Shown here one piece after another: positions 16,980 to 27,356 of a stretch of 56,089 nucleotides of DNA. Under the pieces are notes generated by a model that worked only from the letters and a program-made list of their open reading frames with translations, made no database searches and had not been told where the DNA came from. The translations under genes were made by a program, and so were the position numbers. Location: NCBI GenBank assembly GCA_947167455.1, contig CAMVIB010000017.1, positions 1 through 56,089 of the forward strand, written 5' to 3'. This stretch comes from an uncultured Prevotellaceae bacterium. GTDB taxonomy: Bacteria > Bacteroidota > Bacteroidia > Bacteroidales > Bacteroidaceae. The first letter of the stretch is position 1, and the number at the start of each line of letters is the position of its first letter.

Positions 16980-17390
16980 ATGTACACTTTACTCGTAATT
17001 CTTGTGATCATTGCATCAATATTCATGTGCCTCATCGTGCTCATTCAAGAGTCGAAGGGCGGAGGCCTCGCCAGCGGCTTCGCCAGCGGCAACCAGATGA
17101 TGGGCGTTCGCAAGACAACAGACGTGATCGAGAAGCTGACATGGAGCCTTGCTGCTGCAATGGTGGTGTTCAGCGTCATCTCTGTCTATTTCATCCCCTC
17201 TGCTGCAGGCACATCGTCTGTCATGGAGGGCGTGGCCACCGAGCAGCAGCTCACAGCTCCCACAAACCTGCCAGGAATACCTGCCGCAGATGCCGCCGAT
17301 GCTGCCGAAGCACCAGCTGCCGAAGCAGGTGCACCAGCTGCCGCAGAGACACCCGCTGCCGAAGCACCCGCAGAGGCGCCAAAGCAATAA
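16980..17390 (+). CDS. secG: Protein-export membrane protein SecG
   Basis: This small subunit of the Sec translocon is 136 residues. It has two membrane segments (about 1-20 and 52-75) around the conserved loop KGGGLASGFASGNQMMGVRK (length as seen in Bacteroidetes). The C-terminal third is an Ala/Pro/Glu-rich tail absent from E. coli SecG but common in this group. It continues the lptE operon. Confidence 0.93.
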   Translation: MYTLLVILVIIASIFMCLIVLIQESKGGGLASGFASGNQMMGVRKTTDVIEKLTWSLAAAMVVFSVISVYFIPSAAGTSSVMEGVATEQQLTAPTNLPGIPAADAADAAEAPAAEAGAPAAAETPAAEAPAEAPKQ

Positions 17391-17408
17391 TCTCCTACTT
17401 AGCGCGCT

Positions 17409-19856
17409 ATGCACGTTAGTGGATTCAGAAAAATCGCCCTGGCTCTGGCCGGGGTCGTGATAGCGCTGACCTCAGAGGCCAGCGCTTTCGTTTTGACGGC
17501 AAACAAGCCCGTGAGCATATATGTCGCCGACGAAGAGCCGCCAGTGGTACATTCAGCACTGACGCTGCTGGCATCAGACCTGCAGAGGGTGCTCAACGCG
17601 CCGTTGCAGACGGTGTCGGGCACCGAGAGGCAGAACATCGTGGCCGGATCCCTCGACGGACCCTTGCGCGAGTTTTTCTACAACATGGATCTCGACCTCG
17701 CGGCACTGGCGCAGTCGCCCCAGGGATTTATCATGCTCGTGGATCATCGGCAGCGACTCGTCATCATCGGCAGCGACGGCGACGGCACGGCCTACGGACT
17801 CATAGAGCTGACACGCATGCTCGGTGTGTCACCATGGGAGTGGTGGGCCGACGTAGAGCCAGAGCAACGCACGGAGCTGCGCATCTCCGACCGCTTCACT
17901 ACCTTCCAGCGGCCCGACGTGCCATATCGGGGTATCTTCATCAACGACGAGGACTGGGGCATGCTCCCATGGGCATCCACCAACTATGAACCCAATGCCG
18001 AACACGCTATCGGCCCCAAGACTACAGAGCGCATCTTCGAACTCATGCTACGTCTGCGCGCCAACCTCTACTGGCCGCCAATGCACCCGTGCACGAAGCC
18101 GTTCTTCCTCACGCAAGGTGTGGCAGAACTTGCCGACCGTTACGGCATTGCCATCGGCACCAGCCACTGCGAACCCATGGCATGCAACGCCGCCGGAGAA
18201 TGGAGCGTACGCGGACGTGGCGACTACAACTTCATGACCAACCGCGAGGCAATGGCCGACTTCTGGCGACTGCGCGCCGCCGAGACAGCTGCGATGCCCA
18301 TGGTTTACACCCTGGGACTCAGGGGCGTGCATGACGGTGCCATGCTTGGGGCAAAGACTGCCGAAGAGCAGAAAGAAGTGCTGCCGAAGGTCTTCGAGCT
18401 GCAACGCCAGATACTGGCTGAGGAGGTGGACTCTGACGTCACCGCCTTACCACAGGTTTTCATACCTTACAAGGAGGTCATGGATGCCTACAACCTCGGA
18501 CTTGAGGTGCCCGACGATGTCACCCTCCTGTGGAGCGATGACAACTACGGCTACATACGCCACTTCCCGACAGAGGCTGAGAGGAAGCGCCAAGGCGGCA
18601 ACGGCGTCTATTACCACATCTCATACTGGGGCAGGCCACACGATTACCTGTGGCTCGGCACGGCGAGTCCGTATCTCCTTTTCCAGCAACTCTCGGAGGC
18701 ATACTACAGCGGCGCACAACGTATGTGGGTGCTCAACGTGGGCGACATCAAGCCCTCAGAGTATCAGATAAGTCTCTTCATGGACATGGCATGGGACCTC
18801 GACGCTGTGCGCCAGCGCACTGTCGGAGGACACATGGAGGACTTCTACGTACAGAACATCGGACGCGACATAGCCCGTCTTACTGCCATATATATGAAGG
18901 ACCACTATCACCTCTCCTTCCAGCGTAAGCCCGAGCATCTCGCCGGCACACGCGTGGAAGAGCCCGCCGACAGCAAGACAAAATGGGATGTCGTGCGCGA
19001 CCTGCCATGGAGCGAGAAGCGCATACGAGCACGCCTCGAACGCTACGACAAGCTGGAACGCAACGTCCTGTGGATTGCCGACTCCGTGCGGCGCACACAC
19101 CCGGCACGATATGACGCTTTCTATCAGCTCGTGGAATATCCGGTGCTCGCAGCAGCAGCCATGAACGATAAGTTCCTCACCGCACAGCTCGCACGCCACG
19201 GCAAGAGCTATGCCGCCCGCGAGAGCGTGGCAGCCACATGGCAGCGCAGCGATCAGGCTCATACACGCATTCAAGAACTAACGACACGCTACAACGAGAT
19301 GCGCGGAGGCAAATGGAGAGGCATCATGGATGCCGCGCCACGCGGACTCACGGTGTTCAAACGCGTGCCACACACACAGGTCAAGACACCACTCCCGGCC
19401 GACGAGCCCGAGATAGCATCGTTCTACGGAGCATCATACAACAGCTCGTCGTTCTCGGGCAACGCCATCCTCGACCCCGTGCTCGGACTCGGAGCGAGCA
19501 TACGCGCCATGCCACTGCCTAAGGACTGCAGCGTGAGCTACAACTTCAAACATGCCTTTGGCTCGGCACGCCAAGTCGAGATTGAGCTGCACATGCTGCC
19601 GACACACCCCATCGAGAAGCAGCAACGTGTCACCGTGAGCTTCGACGGAGGCGAGCCGGAGGTGTTCACATACGACACCGTGGGACGCAGCGAAGAGTGG
19701 AAGCAGAATGTCATTCAGGGCTATGCCGTTGTCACGGCACACATGCCCGTCGTCAACGCCGTAGGCACGCACACCGTCAAGGTGGGAGCTCTCGACGAAG
19801 GAGTTGTCGTAGATCAGGTGTTCGTACGACCCGTCAGGACCATCAGCGAGCGATAA
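17409..19856 (+). CDS. GH115 xylan alpha-1,2-glucuronidase
   Basis: This 815-residue secreted enzyme has a signal peptide (about 1-26). It matches GH115 along its length: an N-terminal domain with IIGSDGDGTAYGLIELTRMLGVSPW, then the TIM-barrel start VPYRGIFINDEDWGMLPW, RANLYWPPMHPC, GTSHCEPM and LLWSDDNYGYIRHFP, and C-terminal helical and beta domains. GH115 enzymes remove (methyl)glucuronic acid from xylan. It is 18 bp after secG and 42 bp before ffh, an odd place for a degradative gene, with no promoter or terminator evident on either side. Confidence 0.92.
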   Translation: MHVSGFRKIALALAGVVIALTSEASAFVLTANKPVSIYVADEEPPVVHSALTLLASDLQRVLNAPLQTVSGTERQNIVAGSLDGPLREFFYNMDLDLAALAQSPQGFIMLVDHRQRLVIIGSDGDGTAYGLIELTRMLGVSPWEWWADVEPEQRTELRISDRFTTFQRPDVPYRGIFINDEDWGMLPWASTNYEPNAEHAIGPKTTERIFELMLRLRANLYWPPMHPCTKPFFLTQGVAELADRYGIAIGTSHCEPMACNAAGEWSVRGRGDYNFMTNREAMADFWRLRAAETAAMPMVYTLGLRGVHDGAMLGAKTAEEQKEVLPKVFELQRQILAEEVDSDVTALPQVFIPYKEVMDAYNLGLEVPDDVTLLWSDDNYGYIRHFPTEAERKRQGGNGVYYHISYWGRPHDYLWLGTASPYLLFQQLSEAYYSGAQRMWVLNVGDIKPSEYQISLFMDMAWDLDAVRQRTVGGHMEDFYVQNIGRDIARLTAIYMKDHYHLSFQRKPEHLAGTRVEEPADSKTKWDVVRDLPWSEKRIRARLERYDKLERNVLWIADSVRRTHPARYDAFYQLVEYPVLAAAAMNDKFLTAQLARHGKSYAARESVAATWQRSDQAHTRIQELTTRYNEMRGGKWRGIMDAAPRGLTVFKRVPHTQVKTPLPADEPEIASFYGASYNSSSFSGNAILDPVLGLGASIRAMPLPKDCSVSYNFKHAFGSARQVEIELHMLPTHPIEKQQRVTVSFDGGEPEVFTYDTVGRSEEWKQNVIQGYAVVTAHMPVVNAVGTHTVKVGALDEGVVVDQVFVRPVRTISER

Positions 19857-19898
19857 TCTTCCATTTTACATTTCACATTTTTACATTCAACATCATAT

Positions 19899-21224
19899 AT
19901 GTTTGAGAACCTATCCGAACGCCTCGAACGCTCCTTCAAGATACTGAAGGGCGAAGGCAAGATCACCGAGATAAACGTCGCCGAGACACTGAAGGACGTG
20001 CGACGCGCCCTGCTCGACGCCGATGTCAACTATCGCGTCGCCAAGGACTTCACCGACACCGTCAGGCAGAAAGCTCTGGGACAGAACGTGCTCACCGCCG
20101 TCAAGCCCCAGCAGATGATGGTCAAGATTGTCCACGATGAGCTGGCAACACTCATGGGCGGCGAAACAAGCGACCTGAACCTCAGCGGCCGTCCCGCCGT
20201 GATACTCATGGCAGGTCTGAACGGTGCCGGAAAGACCACCTTCGCCGGCAAGCTGGCCAACCTGCTCAAGACCAAGCGCAACCGCCGACCTCTGCTCGCC
20301 GCCTGCGACGTCTATCGCCCGGCCGCCGTGGAACAGCTGCGCGTGCTGGCCGAGCAGATAGCTGTGCCCATACACATGGAACCCGACAGCCAGGACCCCG
20401 TGCAGATTGCCCTCAACGCCATCCAGGAGGCTCGCGCCAACGGTCAGGACACCGTCATCGTGGATACCGCCGGACGCCTGGCCATCGACGAGAAGCTCAT
20501 GCAGGAGATAGCAGCCATCAAGGCCGCCATCAACCCCGACGAGACGCTCTTCGTCGTGGATGCCATGACGGGTCAGGACGCCGTGAACACCGCCAAGGAG
20601 TTCAACGACCGCCTCGACTATACTGGCGTGGTGCTCACCAAGCTCGACGGCGACACCCGTGGCGGTGCAGCGCTGAGCATACGCACCGTGGTGGATAAGC
20701 CCATCAAGTTCGTAGGTACAGGCGAGAAGATGGAGGCCATAGACCCCTTCCATCCCGCACGAATGGCCGACCGCATCCTGGGCATGGGCGACATCGTAAG
20801 CCTCGTGGAGCGAGCACAGGAGCAATACGACGAGGCCGAGGCACGCCGCCTGCAGAAGAAGATACAGAAGAATCAGTTCGACTTCAACGACTTCTACTCG
20901 CAGATACAGCAAATCAAGAAGATGGGCAACATCAAGGACCTAGCATCGATGATACCCGGTGTGGGCAAAGCGCTGAAGGACATCGACATCGACGACAATG
21001 CCTTCAAGAGCATCGAGGCCATCATCCTGAGCATGACGCCCAAGGAGCGCACAAACCCCGAAATACTAAACACCAGCCGCCGACAGCGCATAGCGCGCGG
21101 CTCAGGCACCGACATTGCCGCCGTCAACCGCCTCATCAAGCAGTTCGACCAGACACGCAAGATGATGAAGATGGTCACCAATCCGCGCATGGCACAGATG
21201 ATGGCACGCATGCCCAAACGATAG
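19899..21224 (+). CDS. ffh: Signal recognition particle protein Ffh
   Basis: This 441-residue GTPase binds 4.5S RNA and delivers membrane proteins to the Sec translocon. The NG domain has G1 [14 protein letters not shown], the [15 protein letters not shown] region, DTAGR and TKLDGD; the M domain is methionine rich ([21 protein letters not shown]). Complete and normal length. It is followed by folD after 35 bp. Confidence 0.97.
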   Translation: MFENLSERLERSFKILKGEGKITEINVAETLKDVRRALLDADVNYRVAKDFTDTVRQKALGQNVLTAVKPQQMMVKIVHDELATLMGGETSDLNLSGRPAVILMAGLNGAGKTTFAGKLANLLKTKRNRRPLLAACDVYRPAAVEQLRVLAEQIAVPIHMEPDSQDPVQIALNAIQEARANGQDTVIVDTAGRLAIDEKLMQEIAAIKAAINPDETLFVVDAMTGQDAVNTAKEFNDRLDYTGVVLTKLDGDTRGGAALSIRTVVDKPIKFVGTGEKMEAIDPFHPARMADRILGMGDIVSLVERAQEQYDEAEARRLQKKIQKNQFDFNDFYSQIQQIKKMGNIKDLASMIPGVGKALKDIDIDDNAFKSIEAIILSMTPKERTNPEILNTSRRQRIARGSGTDIAAVNRLIKQFDQTRKMMKMVTNPRMAQMMARMPKR

Positions 21225-21259
21225 TCCAATATCAACATATCACACCATATCCTACACCG

Positions 21260-22138
21260 ATGACTATAATTGACGGAAAAGCCACCGCTGCCACCATCAA
21301 GGCAGAAATCAAGCAAGAGGTGGAGGCCATTGTCGCCGCCGGCGGCAAGCGCCCGCACCTGGCAGCCATCCTCGTGGGCCACGATGGAGGCTCTGAGACA
21401 TACGTAAGTAATAAGGTTCGCGCGTGCGAGGAATGCGGGTTCCGCAGCACGCTGCTGCGCTACGAGGACGACATCACCGAGGCCGACCTTCTGGCCACCG
21501 TGGCCCGCCTCAACGCCGATGCCGACATCGACGGCTTCATCGTGCAGCTGCCGCTGCCCCGACACATCGACGAGCAGAAGGTCATCGAGGCCATCGACCC
21601 GCGCAAGGACGTGGACGGCTTCCACCCCATCAACGTGGGCCGCATGGCAATAGGCCTGCCAGCCTTCGTCAGCGCCACGCCAAAGGGCATCCTCGAGCTG
21701 CTGCGCCGCTACGATGTCAAGACCTCTGGAGCCAAGTGCGTCATCCTCGGACGCTCAAACATCGTCGGCAAGCCCATGGCACAGCTGATGATGCAGAAGG
21801 GTGGCGGCGACGCCACCGTCACCGTGTGCCACAGCCATTCGCCGCAGCTCAAGGACGAATGCCGACAGGCCGACATCATCATAGCCGCCATAGGACGCCC
21901 CGCCTTCGTCACAGCCGACATGGTGAAGCCCGGTGCCGTCGTCATCGACGTGGGCACAACCCGCGTGGCCGACGCCACACGCCAGCGAGGCTGGCGCCTG
22001 CAGGGCGACGTCGATTACGACAACGTGGCACCTCTCTGCTCCGCCATCACCCCCGTGCCGGGTGGCGTAGGACCCATGACCATCTGCATGCTCATGCTCA
22101 ACACCCTCGCCGCCGCACGCCACGACTACTACGAGTAG
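21260..22138 (+). CDS. folD: Methylenetetrahydrofolate dehydrogenase/cyclohydrolase
   Basis: This 292-residue bifunctional enzyme interconverts 5,10-methylene-, methenyl- and 10-formyl-tetrahydrofolate. Signatures include [16 protein letters not shown] with the catalytic Lys, [14 protein letters not shown], the NADP-binding [16 protein letters not shown] and the C-terminal [15 protein letters not shown]. It is the last gene of the run, 22 bp before a strong terminator. Confidence 0.97.
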   Translation: MTIIDGKATAATIKAEIKQEVEAIVAAGGKRPHLAAILVGHDGGSETYVSNKVRACEECGFRSTLLRYEDDITEADLLATVARLNADADIDGFIVQLPLPRHIDEQKVIEAIDPRKDVDGFHPINVGRMAIGLPAFVSATPKGILELLRRYDVKTSGAKCVILGRSNIVGKPMAQLMMQKGGGDATVTVCHSHSPQLKDECRQADIIIAAIGRPAFVTADMVKPGAVVIDVGTTRVADATRQRGWRLQGDVDYDNVAPLCSAITPVPGGVGPMTICMLMLNTLAAARHDYYE

Positions 22139-22160
22139 GCCACCTCGCCAACACATACGA

Positions 22161-22230
22161 AGCACTCCCCACACCATCGCCGCGACATCATCCTGCGTCG
22201 GCGGCGCGAGTGTGGGGAGTGCTTTTTCTT
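22161..22230 (+). terminator. Strong rho-independent terminator after folD
   Basis: A perfect 13-bp stem (22161-22173 with 22211-22223) is followed by TTTTCTTT. The loop region contains its own short GC-rich inverted repeat. It closes the run rlmN-folD and separates it from the polysaccharide locus. Confidence 0.9.
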
Positions 22231-22325
22231 TACAATACGGCTCGTCATGGGCTATGTCGAGCCATCATCACACTTTATTTAAACAATATGACACATGATA
22301 TGAAATCCTTGTAAAGGAATTTATA

Positions 22326-22333
22326 TATCTTTG
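22326..22333 (+). promoter_or_regulatory. -7 element upstream of the PL1 gene
   Basis: TATCTTTG lies 36 bp before the pectate lyase start. A TTTG at the standard distance is absent, so an activator may be needed. The flanking stretch 22231-22325 is AT-rich and holds no gene. Confidence 0.55.
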
Positions 22334-22369
22334 CGCCATCTGACAATCACACACACACTTCAAACAATC

Positions 22370-25366
22370 ATGCAGAAGACAATACTTACACTCGCGTTGG
22401 CGTCCGCTACTCTCGGCGCCGGCGCACAACAGCTGGCCTTCCCCGGTGCCGAGGGCTACGGAGCCTACGCCACCGGCGGCCGCGGAGGCCAGGTAGTACA
22501 TGTCACCAACCTCAATGCCGCAGGCAGCGGTTCGCTGGCCGACGCGGTGAGCCAGCCCGGGCGCTTCGTGGTGTTCGACGTGGGCGGCGTCATCGACATC
22601 ACAGGCAAGAGCATCACCATAGCCAGCAACGTCACCATCGCCGGGCAGACAGCCCCCGGCGAGGGCATCACCATATATGGCGGACGCGTCATAGCCTCCA
22701 AGGCCAAGAACGTCATCATGCGCTACATACGCATGCGCGGCGGCAAGAGCGTCAACAGCAGCAAGTGTACGCTGACGCTCGATGAGTGCCAGAACCTGAT
22801 TATGGACCACTGCTCCGTGTCGTGGGGACCGTGGGACAACGTCCACATCAAGGATGCCAACAACATCACCTGGCAGCACAGCATCATCTCGGAGGGCATC
22901 GAGCCGCAACGCTTCGGCTCCATCACCGACGGCACCCGCAACTGGACCATCCACCACTGTCTGTGGGCCGACAACAAGAGCCGCAACCCCAAGATGAAGT
23001 GCTATCTACAGTACTACAACAACGTGGTCTATAACTATGCCATGGGCATCATCGGCGGCCATTCGGCAGCCGACAACTATCAGGACGTCATCAACAACTA
23101 CTTCATCGCGGGTCCCGAGGGCTCGGCCAAGTACTTCGACGACTGGACGGCTACCGACCACCTCTACAGCTCGGGCAACTACTTCGACGGCAACTGCGAC
23201 GGCCAGCTCAACGGCACGCTCATCACCGACCACCATAATGCCACACCCATGGCAGCGCCCAACTTCCAGACCACACACCCGATGAACGTGGAGACGGCGG
23301 CCGAAGCCTACCGCACCGTGGCCGACCAGGTGGGTGCCTCGCGTGTGCGCGACATCCACGACAAACGCATCCTCGAACACCTTACCTCCCTTGGCACCAA
23401 GGGCAGCTTCATCGCCAACGAGGACAATGTGGGCGGCATAGGCACCGTGGCCGGCGGCCCGCGCCCCACCGACAGCGACAACGACGGCATGCCCGACGAC
23501 TGGGAGCGCGCCAACGGTCTCAACGCCAGCCAGAACGATGCCAACGCCTACACCCTTGGCGGCGGCTACACCAACATCGAGCACTACGTGAACAGCCTCG
23601 CAGCCAAGAGCGCCTTTCTTTATGCACCCGCCAACCCCGTGGCCACCCTGCAAGGCCAGACCAGCGTGAAGCTCACATGGGAGCTCAACGAGCGCGAGGG
23701 AGTGACGGGCATCGTCGTGGAGCAGAGCAGCGACGGCACCACGTTTGCCGCCGTTCAACAGCTGGCGGCCAACGCCTCGCAGACCACCATCAGCGGCCTC
23801 ACCGCCGGAGCCGTCTATTACTTCCGCGTCAAGGCTGTGGGAACCGGCAATGCCGCGTCGGCCTACTCGCCCGTGGTGTCTGTCAACAACGAATATATGC
23901 GTGCCGGAGGCGGCACACCCGGCGGCACCGCCACCTTCGCCCCGGCGACGGGAAAGGTTTATCGCATCATCAGCTACGCCACAGTGCCTTACAACTCCAG
24001 CACCACGCTCAACGGCACACCCAAGTACCTCATCTTCAACACCAACGGCACGTTGGGTAGCACGGAGCAGTTCCAGTGGGACGACCCCTCGCTGCTGTGG
24101 GTAATCACCCCGGTGAACGGCGGTGTCACCATCCGCAACTACAGCAGCAAGCAGTACATCAACGGCCGTAACGCCAGCATCGACGGTGCCGACCGCATAG
24201 GCACTTCCGACACACCCTTCACCCTCACCATCAACTATACCGGCGACCAGAAGCCCTCGCAGTCGGGCATCTACAGCGCCGTCTCGATGTACCGCATCAA
24301 CAGTCCGTCGGCCAGCAACCAGCAGATACGCGCACGCGGCTTTGGCGACGACTGGTTCTGGGGCAGCGGCACCTACGACCGCGCCGACATGGTGTTCACC
24401 TTCGTAGAGGTTGACGTCTCGCACGTGCAGGTGTTCCTCAATACCTTCAACGCCACCCTCCAAAACGCACGCCAGCTGGCCAACGGCGCTCAGACGGATG
24501 TCACACTGGGCTATCCCACGGCAGCACTCACCGCGCTGATGGATGCCATAACTTCAGCCCAAGCCTTTGCCAACAACATCAACGAGCAGACGCAGCAGGA
24601 CGACATCGACGCACAGGTGGCAGCACTCACGACCGCCATGTCGCAGTTCGAGAGCACCCGCATCTACACCCTCGAGGGTTTCTCCACCGACATGGCCTAC
24701 TGCATCTTCAGCTACGGCACCCACCCCAACGCCAGCGCCGCCAACGCCGACGCCAACACCGAGCGCCGCTACCTATATGCCACGACGAGCGCCGACGGTC
24801 AGCGCGACTCGCTCATGTATCGCATCGGCCTCACCGAGAACGCCATCAAGGGCGGTGCCACCGACCCGCTGGCCACCGACCCCGCAGCGCTGTGGGCGCT
24901 CCACGACGAGGGCAACGGTTTCGTGCGGGCGCGCAACCTCAAGACCAACAGCTACCTGCAGGTGGAGAGCTACCTCTCGCCGACACGCGTCGGCGTGCGA
25001 CCCTACTATGCCAAGGATGACAACGGCCACATGGCATTCTTCATCGACTCGAGCGCCAGCGGCCGACGCCTGCTCAACGTGGGCGCGCCCAACGGCAACG
25101 GCGGCCCCGTGGAATTCTTCGGAGCACATGCCGACCGCGTCCGTCTGCGCTGGGTGTTCCTTCCAACGGATGTCGAGGTCACATTCCCCACTGCCATGAC
25201 ACCCACGACCGCCGCGCCGACCACCCCACCCCGCTACTACGACCTGCGCGGCATGCAGCTGGCACGCCCGCCACACACAGGACTCTACATCATCACACAG
25301 GACACCCCTCAAGGCACCGTCAGCCACAAAGTATCTGCCCACAGCACAAGTCAACAGCACATGTAG
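22370..25366 (+). CDS. Secreted multidomain pectate lyase (PL1 family)
   Basis: This 998-residue protein starts at MQKTILTL with a signal peptide of about 19. The beta-helix lyase domain (about 20-365) opens with AFPGAEGYGAYATGGRGG and includes VTIAGQTAPGEGITI, DHCSVSWG and DNKSRNPK, all typical of Bacteroidetes PL1. A calcium-binding type motif TDSDNDGMPDDWER follows (about 383), then a fibronectin III domain (about 415-510), a beta-rich module, a FIVAR-like helical module (about 700-765), a second beta-rich module and the tail YYDLRGMQLARPPHTGLYII, a form of C-terminal sorting or anchoring sequence seen in this phylum. It should cleave polygalacturonan outside the cell. The lyase call is firm; roles of the C-terminal modules are inferred. 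Confidence 0.88.
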   Translation: MQKTILTLALASATLGAGAQQLAFPGAEGYGAYATGGRGGQVVHVTNLNAAGSGSLADAVSQPGRFVVFDVGGVIDITGKSITIASNVTIAGQTAPGEGITIYGGRVIASKAKNVIMRYIRMRGGKSVNSSKCTLTLDECQNLIMDHCSVSWGPWDNVHIKDANNITWQHSIISEGIEPQRFGSITDGTRNWTIHHCLWADNKSRNPKMKCYLQYYNNVVYNYAMGIIGGHSAADNYQDVINNYFIAGPEGSAKYFDDWTATDHLYSSGNYFDGNCDGQLNGTLITDHHNATPMAAPNFQTTHPMNVETAAEAYRTVADQVGASRVRDIHDKRILEHLTSLGTKGSFIANEDNVGGIGTVAGGPRPTDSDNDGMPDDWERANGLNASQNDANAYTLGGGYTNIEHYVNSLAAKSAFLYAPANPVATLQGQTSVKLTWELNEREGVTGIVVEQSSDGTTFAAVQQLAANASQTTISGLTAGAVYYFRVKAVGTGNAASAYSPVVSVNNEYMRAGGGTPGGTATFAPATGKVYRIISYATVPYNSSTTLNGTPKYLIFNTNGTLGSTEQFQWDDPSLLWVITPVNGGVTIRNYSSKQYINGRNASIDGADRIGTSDTPFTLTINYTGDQKPSQSGIYSAVSMYRINSPSASNQQIRARGFGDDWFWGSGTYDRADMVFTFVEVDVSHVQVFLNTFNATLQNARQLANGAQTDVTLGYPTAALTALMDAITSAQAFANNINEQTQQDDIDAQVAALTTAMSQFESTRIYTLEGFSTDMAYCIFSYGTHPNASAANADANTERRYLYATTSADGQRDSLMYRIGLTENAIKGGATDPLATDPAALWALHDEGNGFVRARNLKTNSYLQVESYLSPTRVGVRPYYAKDDNGHMAFFIDSSASGRRLLNVGAPNGNGGPVEFFGAHADRVRLRWVFLPTDVEVTFPTAMTPTTAAPTTPPRYYDLRGMQLARPPHTGLYIITQDTPQGTVSHKVSAHSTSQQHM

Positions 25367-25465
25367 CGAAGAGCCTTGCCGCTCCCACATCATGTGAAAG
25401 CGCATAATGTTACATTGTGTCATCAACTTGTTACCACCGTGCTACGCCGTTACAGCAATTTGTCG

Positions 25466-25473
25466 TACCTTTG
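25466..25473 (+). promoter_or_regulatory. -7 element upstream of GH53 gene
   Basis: TACCTTTG lies 41 bp before the GH53 start at 25515. No TTTG at 19 bases was found. It gives this gene its own likely start site, separate from the PL1 gene. Confidence 0.6.
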
Positions 25474-25514
25474 CCGCAGATTTTCCGAATCCATTAACGA
25501 AACTATTTGCGACT

Positions 25515-27356
25515 ATGAAACGACATCTACCCCTTGTGGTGGCGTTGCTGTGGGCATTGGGCGCGCAGGCCATCACCGTAACGGACACAATCTTCAACCG
25601 TGCGGCCAACGAGGCATTTGCCTTTGGTGCCGACGTCAGCTTCGTGCCTGCCATGGAGGGCTGGGGCACCAAGTGGCTCGACAAGAACGGCAAGCAGAAG
25701 GACATCCTCCAGATTTTGAAGGAACAAGGCATCAACAGCATACGTCTGCGCGTGTGGACGGTGGGCAGCGGTGCCAGCAGCAAGCAGGAGGTCGTGGCCA
25801 TGTGCCTCCGGGCCAAGGCCAAAGGCATGAGCGTGATGATAGACTTCCACTACAGCGACACGTGGGCCGACCCCGGCAGCCAGACCATCCCTGCGGCATG
25901 GACGGACCACAGCGTCGATGCCCTGGCTCAACGCGTCTATGACCACACCTTCGACGTGCTCTCGGCCATCAAGGCTGCCGGTGTGGTACCTCGCTGGGTA
26001 CAAGTTGGCAACGAGACAAAACGCGGCATGCTCTATCCCGTGGGACAGACCAACAAAGGCGGCAGCGTGGCCTTCGCACGCTTCGTGCAGGCTGGCTACG
26101 ATGCTGTGAAAGCCGTCGATGAGTCCATGCAGGTCATCGTTCACCTGCCCGACGGCCACGACAACTCGCTTTATCGCAACATCTTCGACGGCCTGAAGAA
26201 GAACGGTGCCAAGTGGGACATCATCGGCCTCTCGGCCTATCCCCGCTGGTCGCATCTCGACGGCCCCACCATGATTACGCGCACCATGGCCAACATCAAC
26301 GACCTGAAAAAGCGCTACAAGACACCGTGTATGGTGGTCGAGACAGGCCACTCCCCCCGCGAGGCCCTCATCGGCAACCAATATCTCGTGGGACTGATGG
26401 ACAAGATGATTCGTGGCGGCGACCTGGGCTGCTTCTATTGGGAACCGGAGTCCATGGGTGGCTATGACATGGGCGCCTGGGACGAGGCCACACGAAAGCC
26501 CACGGTGATGATGGATGCCTTCCTGGGCGTTAAGCACACAGAGGTGAGCTGGCTCATGCGTGGACAGATGACCCACCCCACGGCCAGACAAGAGGTTGAC
26601 GATGCCGACGGCCTCAGCCTTGTCACGGACATGCGCCACATCCGCAAGCGCATTCAGGATGTCAAGTTCTACGTGGACAAGCGTCTGGTATGCACGCTCA
26701 CGTCAGAACCCTGGGAATGCCGCGTGGCCGATGCCGAGCCGGGCATTCACAGCGCCTGGGCCAAGGCCACCGACAGCGACGGCAACACCCTGCAGACAGA
26801 TGCCGTCACTTTCTTCTACGGCCGGTCAGCGCTCCTTGGCACCCCCATCTCTGTCAATGCCACGCAAAAGGACGGTACGTCCAGCTGGGGCCTGTCGCTG
26901 GCTGCGGCCGGTCGCTATCGCCTTGTGTTCGAATACAGCTGCGAACAGACGCGGGGTGCTTTCGTGTGGCTCAGTGGCGACAGCATCACACGCACCTATT
27001 TCGACCCTGGGACAGACGCCTTCCACACCTTCGACATGGAAGCCGCTGCGCCAGGCAACTACGAGCTGCGCTTGGTGGCCACACGCGCCACGGGTCTGCC
27101 CGTGATCAAGACTCTGCGCATCTTCCCCATCGATGGCCAGCCAACACCATCGGCCAGCGACCTTACAGCCGTGAGCGACTTGCGCCACGACAGTCCCGAG
27201 ATGCTCGAAGTCTATTCGCTCTCAGGCGTGCTGGTAGCCAAGACTTCGTCGGCGTCACTTGGCATCCGTCTGGGGTCTCGGACATCGGCCGTGGTGGCGC
27301 TGCCAAACTGTGTCGGCGGCACGCCATACATCGTGCGGAAGCAACGGCTGAAGTAA
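25515..27356 (+). CDS. GH53 arabinogalactan endo-beta-1,4-galactanase with C-terminal beta domain
   Basis: This 613-residue secreted enzyme (signal peptide about 1-19, start MKRHLPL) should cut beta-1,4-galactan side chains of pectin. The GH53 barrel spans about 25-360, with the acid/base in VQVGNETKRG (Glu167) and the nucleophile in VVETGHS (Glu276). A beta-sandwich, perhaps carbohydrate binding, follows (about 470-570), and then a short tail (LEVYSLSGVLVAK...YIVRK) resembling phylum-typical sorting tails. The open frame extends upstream to 25407 but lacks a signal there. Its last 145 bp overlap the end of the convergent regulator gene. Confidence 0.92.
   Translation: MKRHLPLVVALLWALGAQAITVTDTIFNRAANEAFAFGADVSFVPAMEGWGTKWLDKNGKQKDILQILKEQGINSIRLRVWTVGSGASSKQEVVAMCLRAKAKGMSVMIDFHYSDTWADPGSQTIPAAWTDHSVDALAQRVYDHTFDVLSAIKAAGVVPRWVQVGNETKRGMLYPVGQTNKGGSVAFARFVQAGYDAVKAVDESMQVIVHLPDGHDNSLYRNIFDGLKKNGAKWDIIGLSAYPRWSHLDGPTMITRTMANINDLKKRYKTPCMVVETGHSPREALIGNQYLVGLMDKMIRGGDLGCFYWEPESMGGYDMGAWDEATRKPTVMMDAFLGVKHTEVSWLMRGQMTHPTARQEVDDADGLSLVTDMRHIRKRIQDVKFYVDKRLVCTLTSEPWECRVADAEPGIHSAWAKATDSDGNTLQTDAVTFFYGRSALLGTPISVNATQKDGTSSWGLSLAAAGRYRLVFEYSCEQTRGAFVWLSGDSITRTYFDPGTDAFHTFDMEAAAPGNYELRLVATRATGLPVIKTLRIFPIDGQPTPSASDLTAVSDLRHDSPEMLEVYSLSGVLVAKTSSASLGIRLGSRTSAVVALPNCVGGTPYIVRKQRLK

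Noticed and set aside
23006..24463. 485-codon antisense frame opposite the pectate lyase
   Set aside because: Low-complexity Val/Gly/Ala composition and no motif; it mirrors the codon bias of the real gene.
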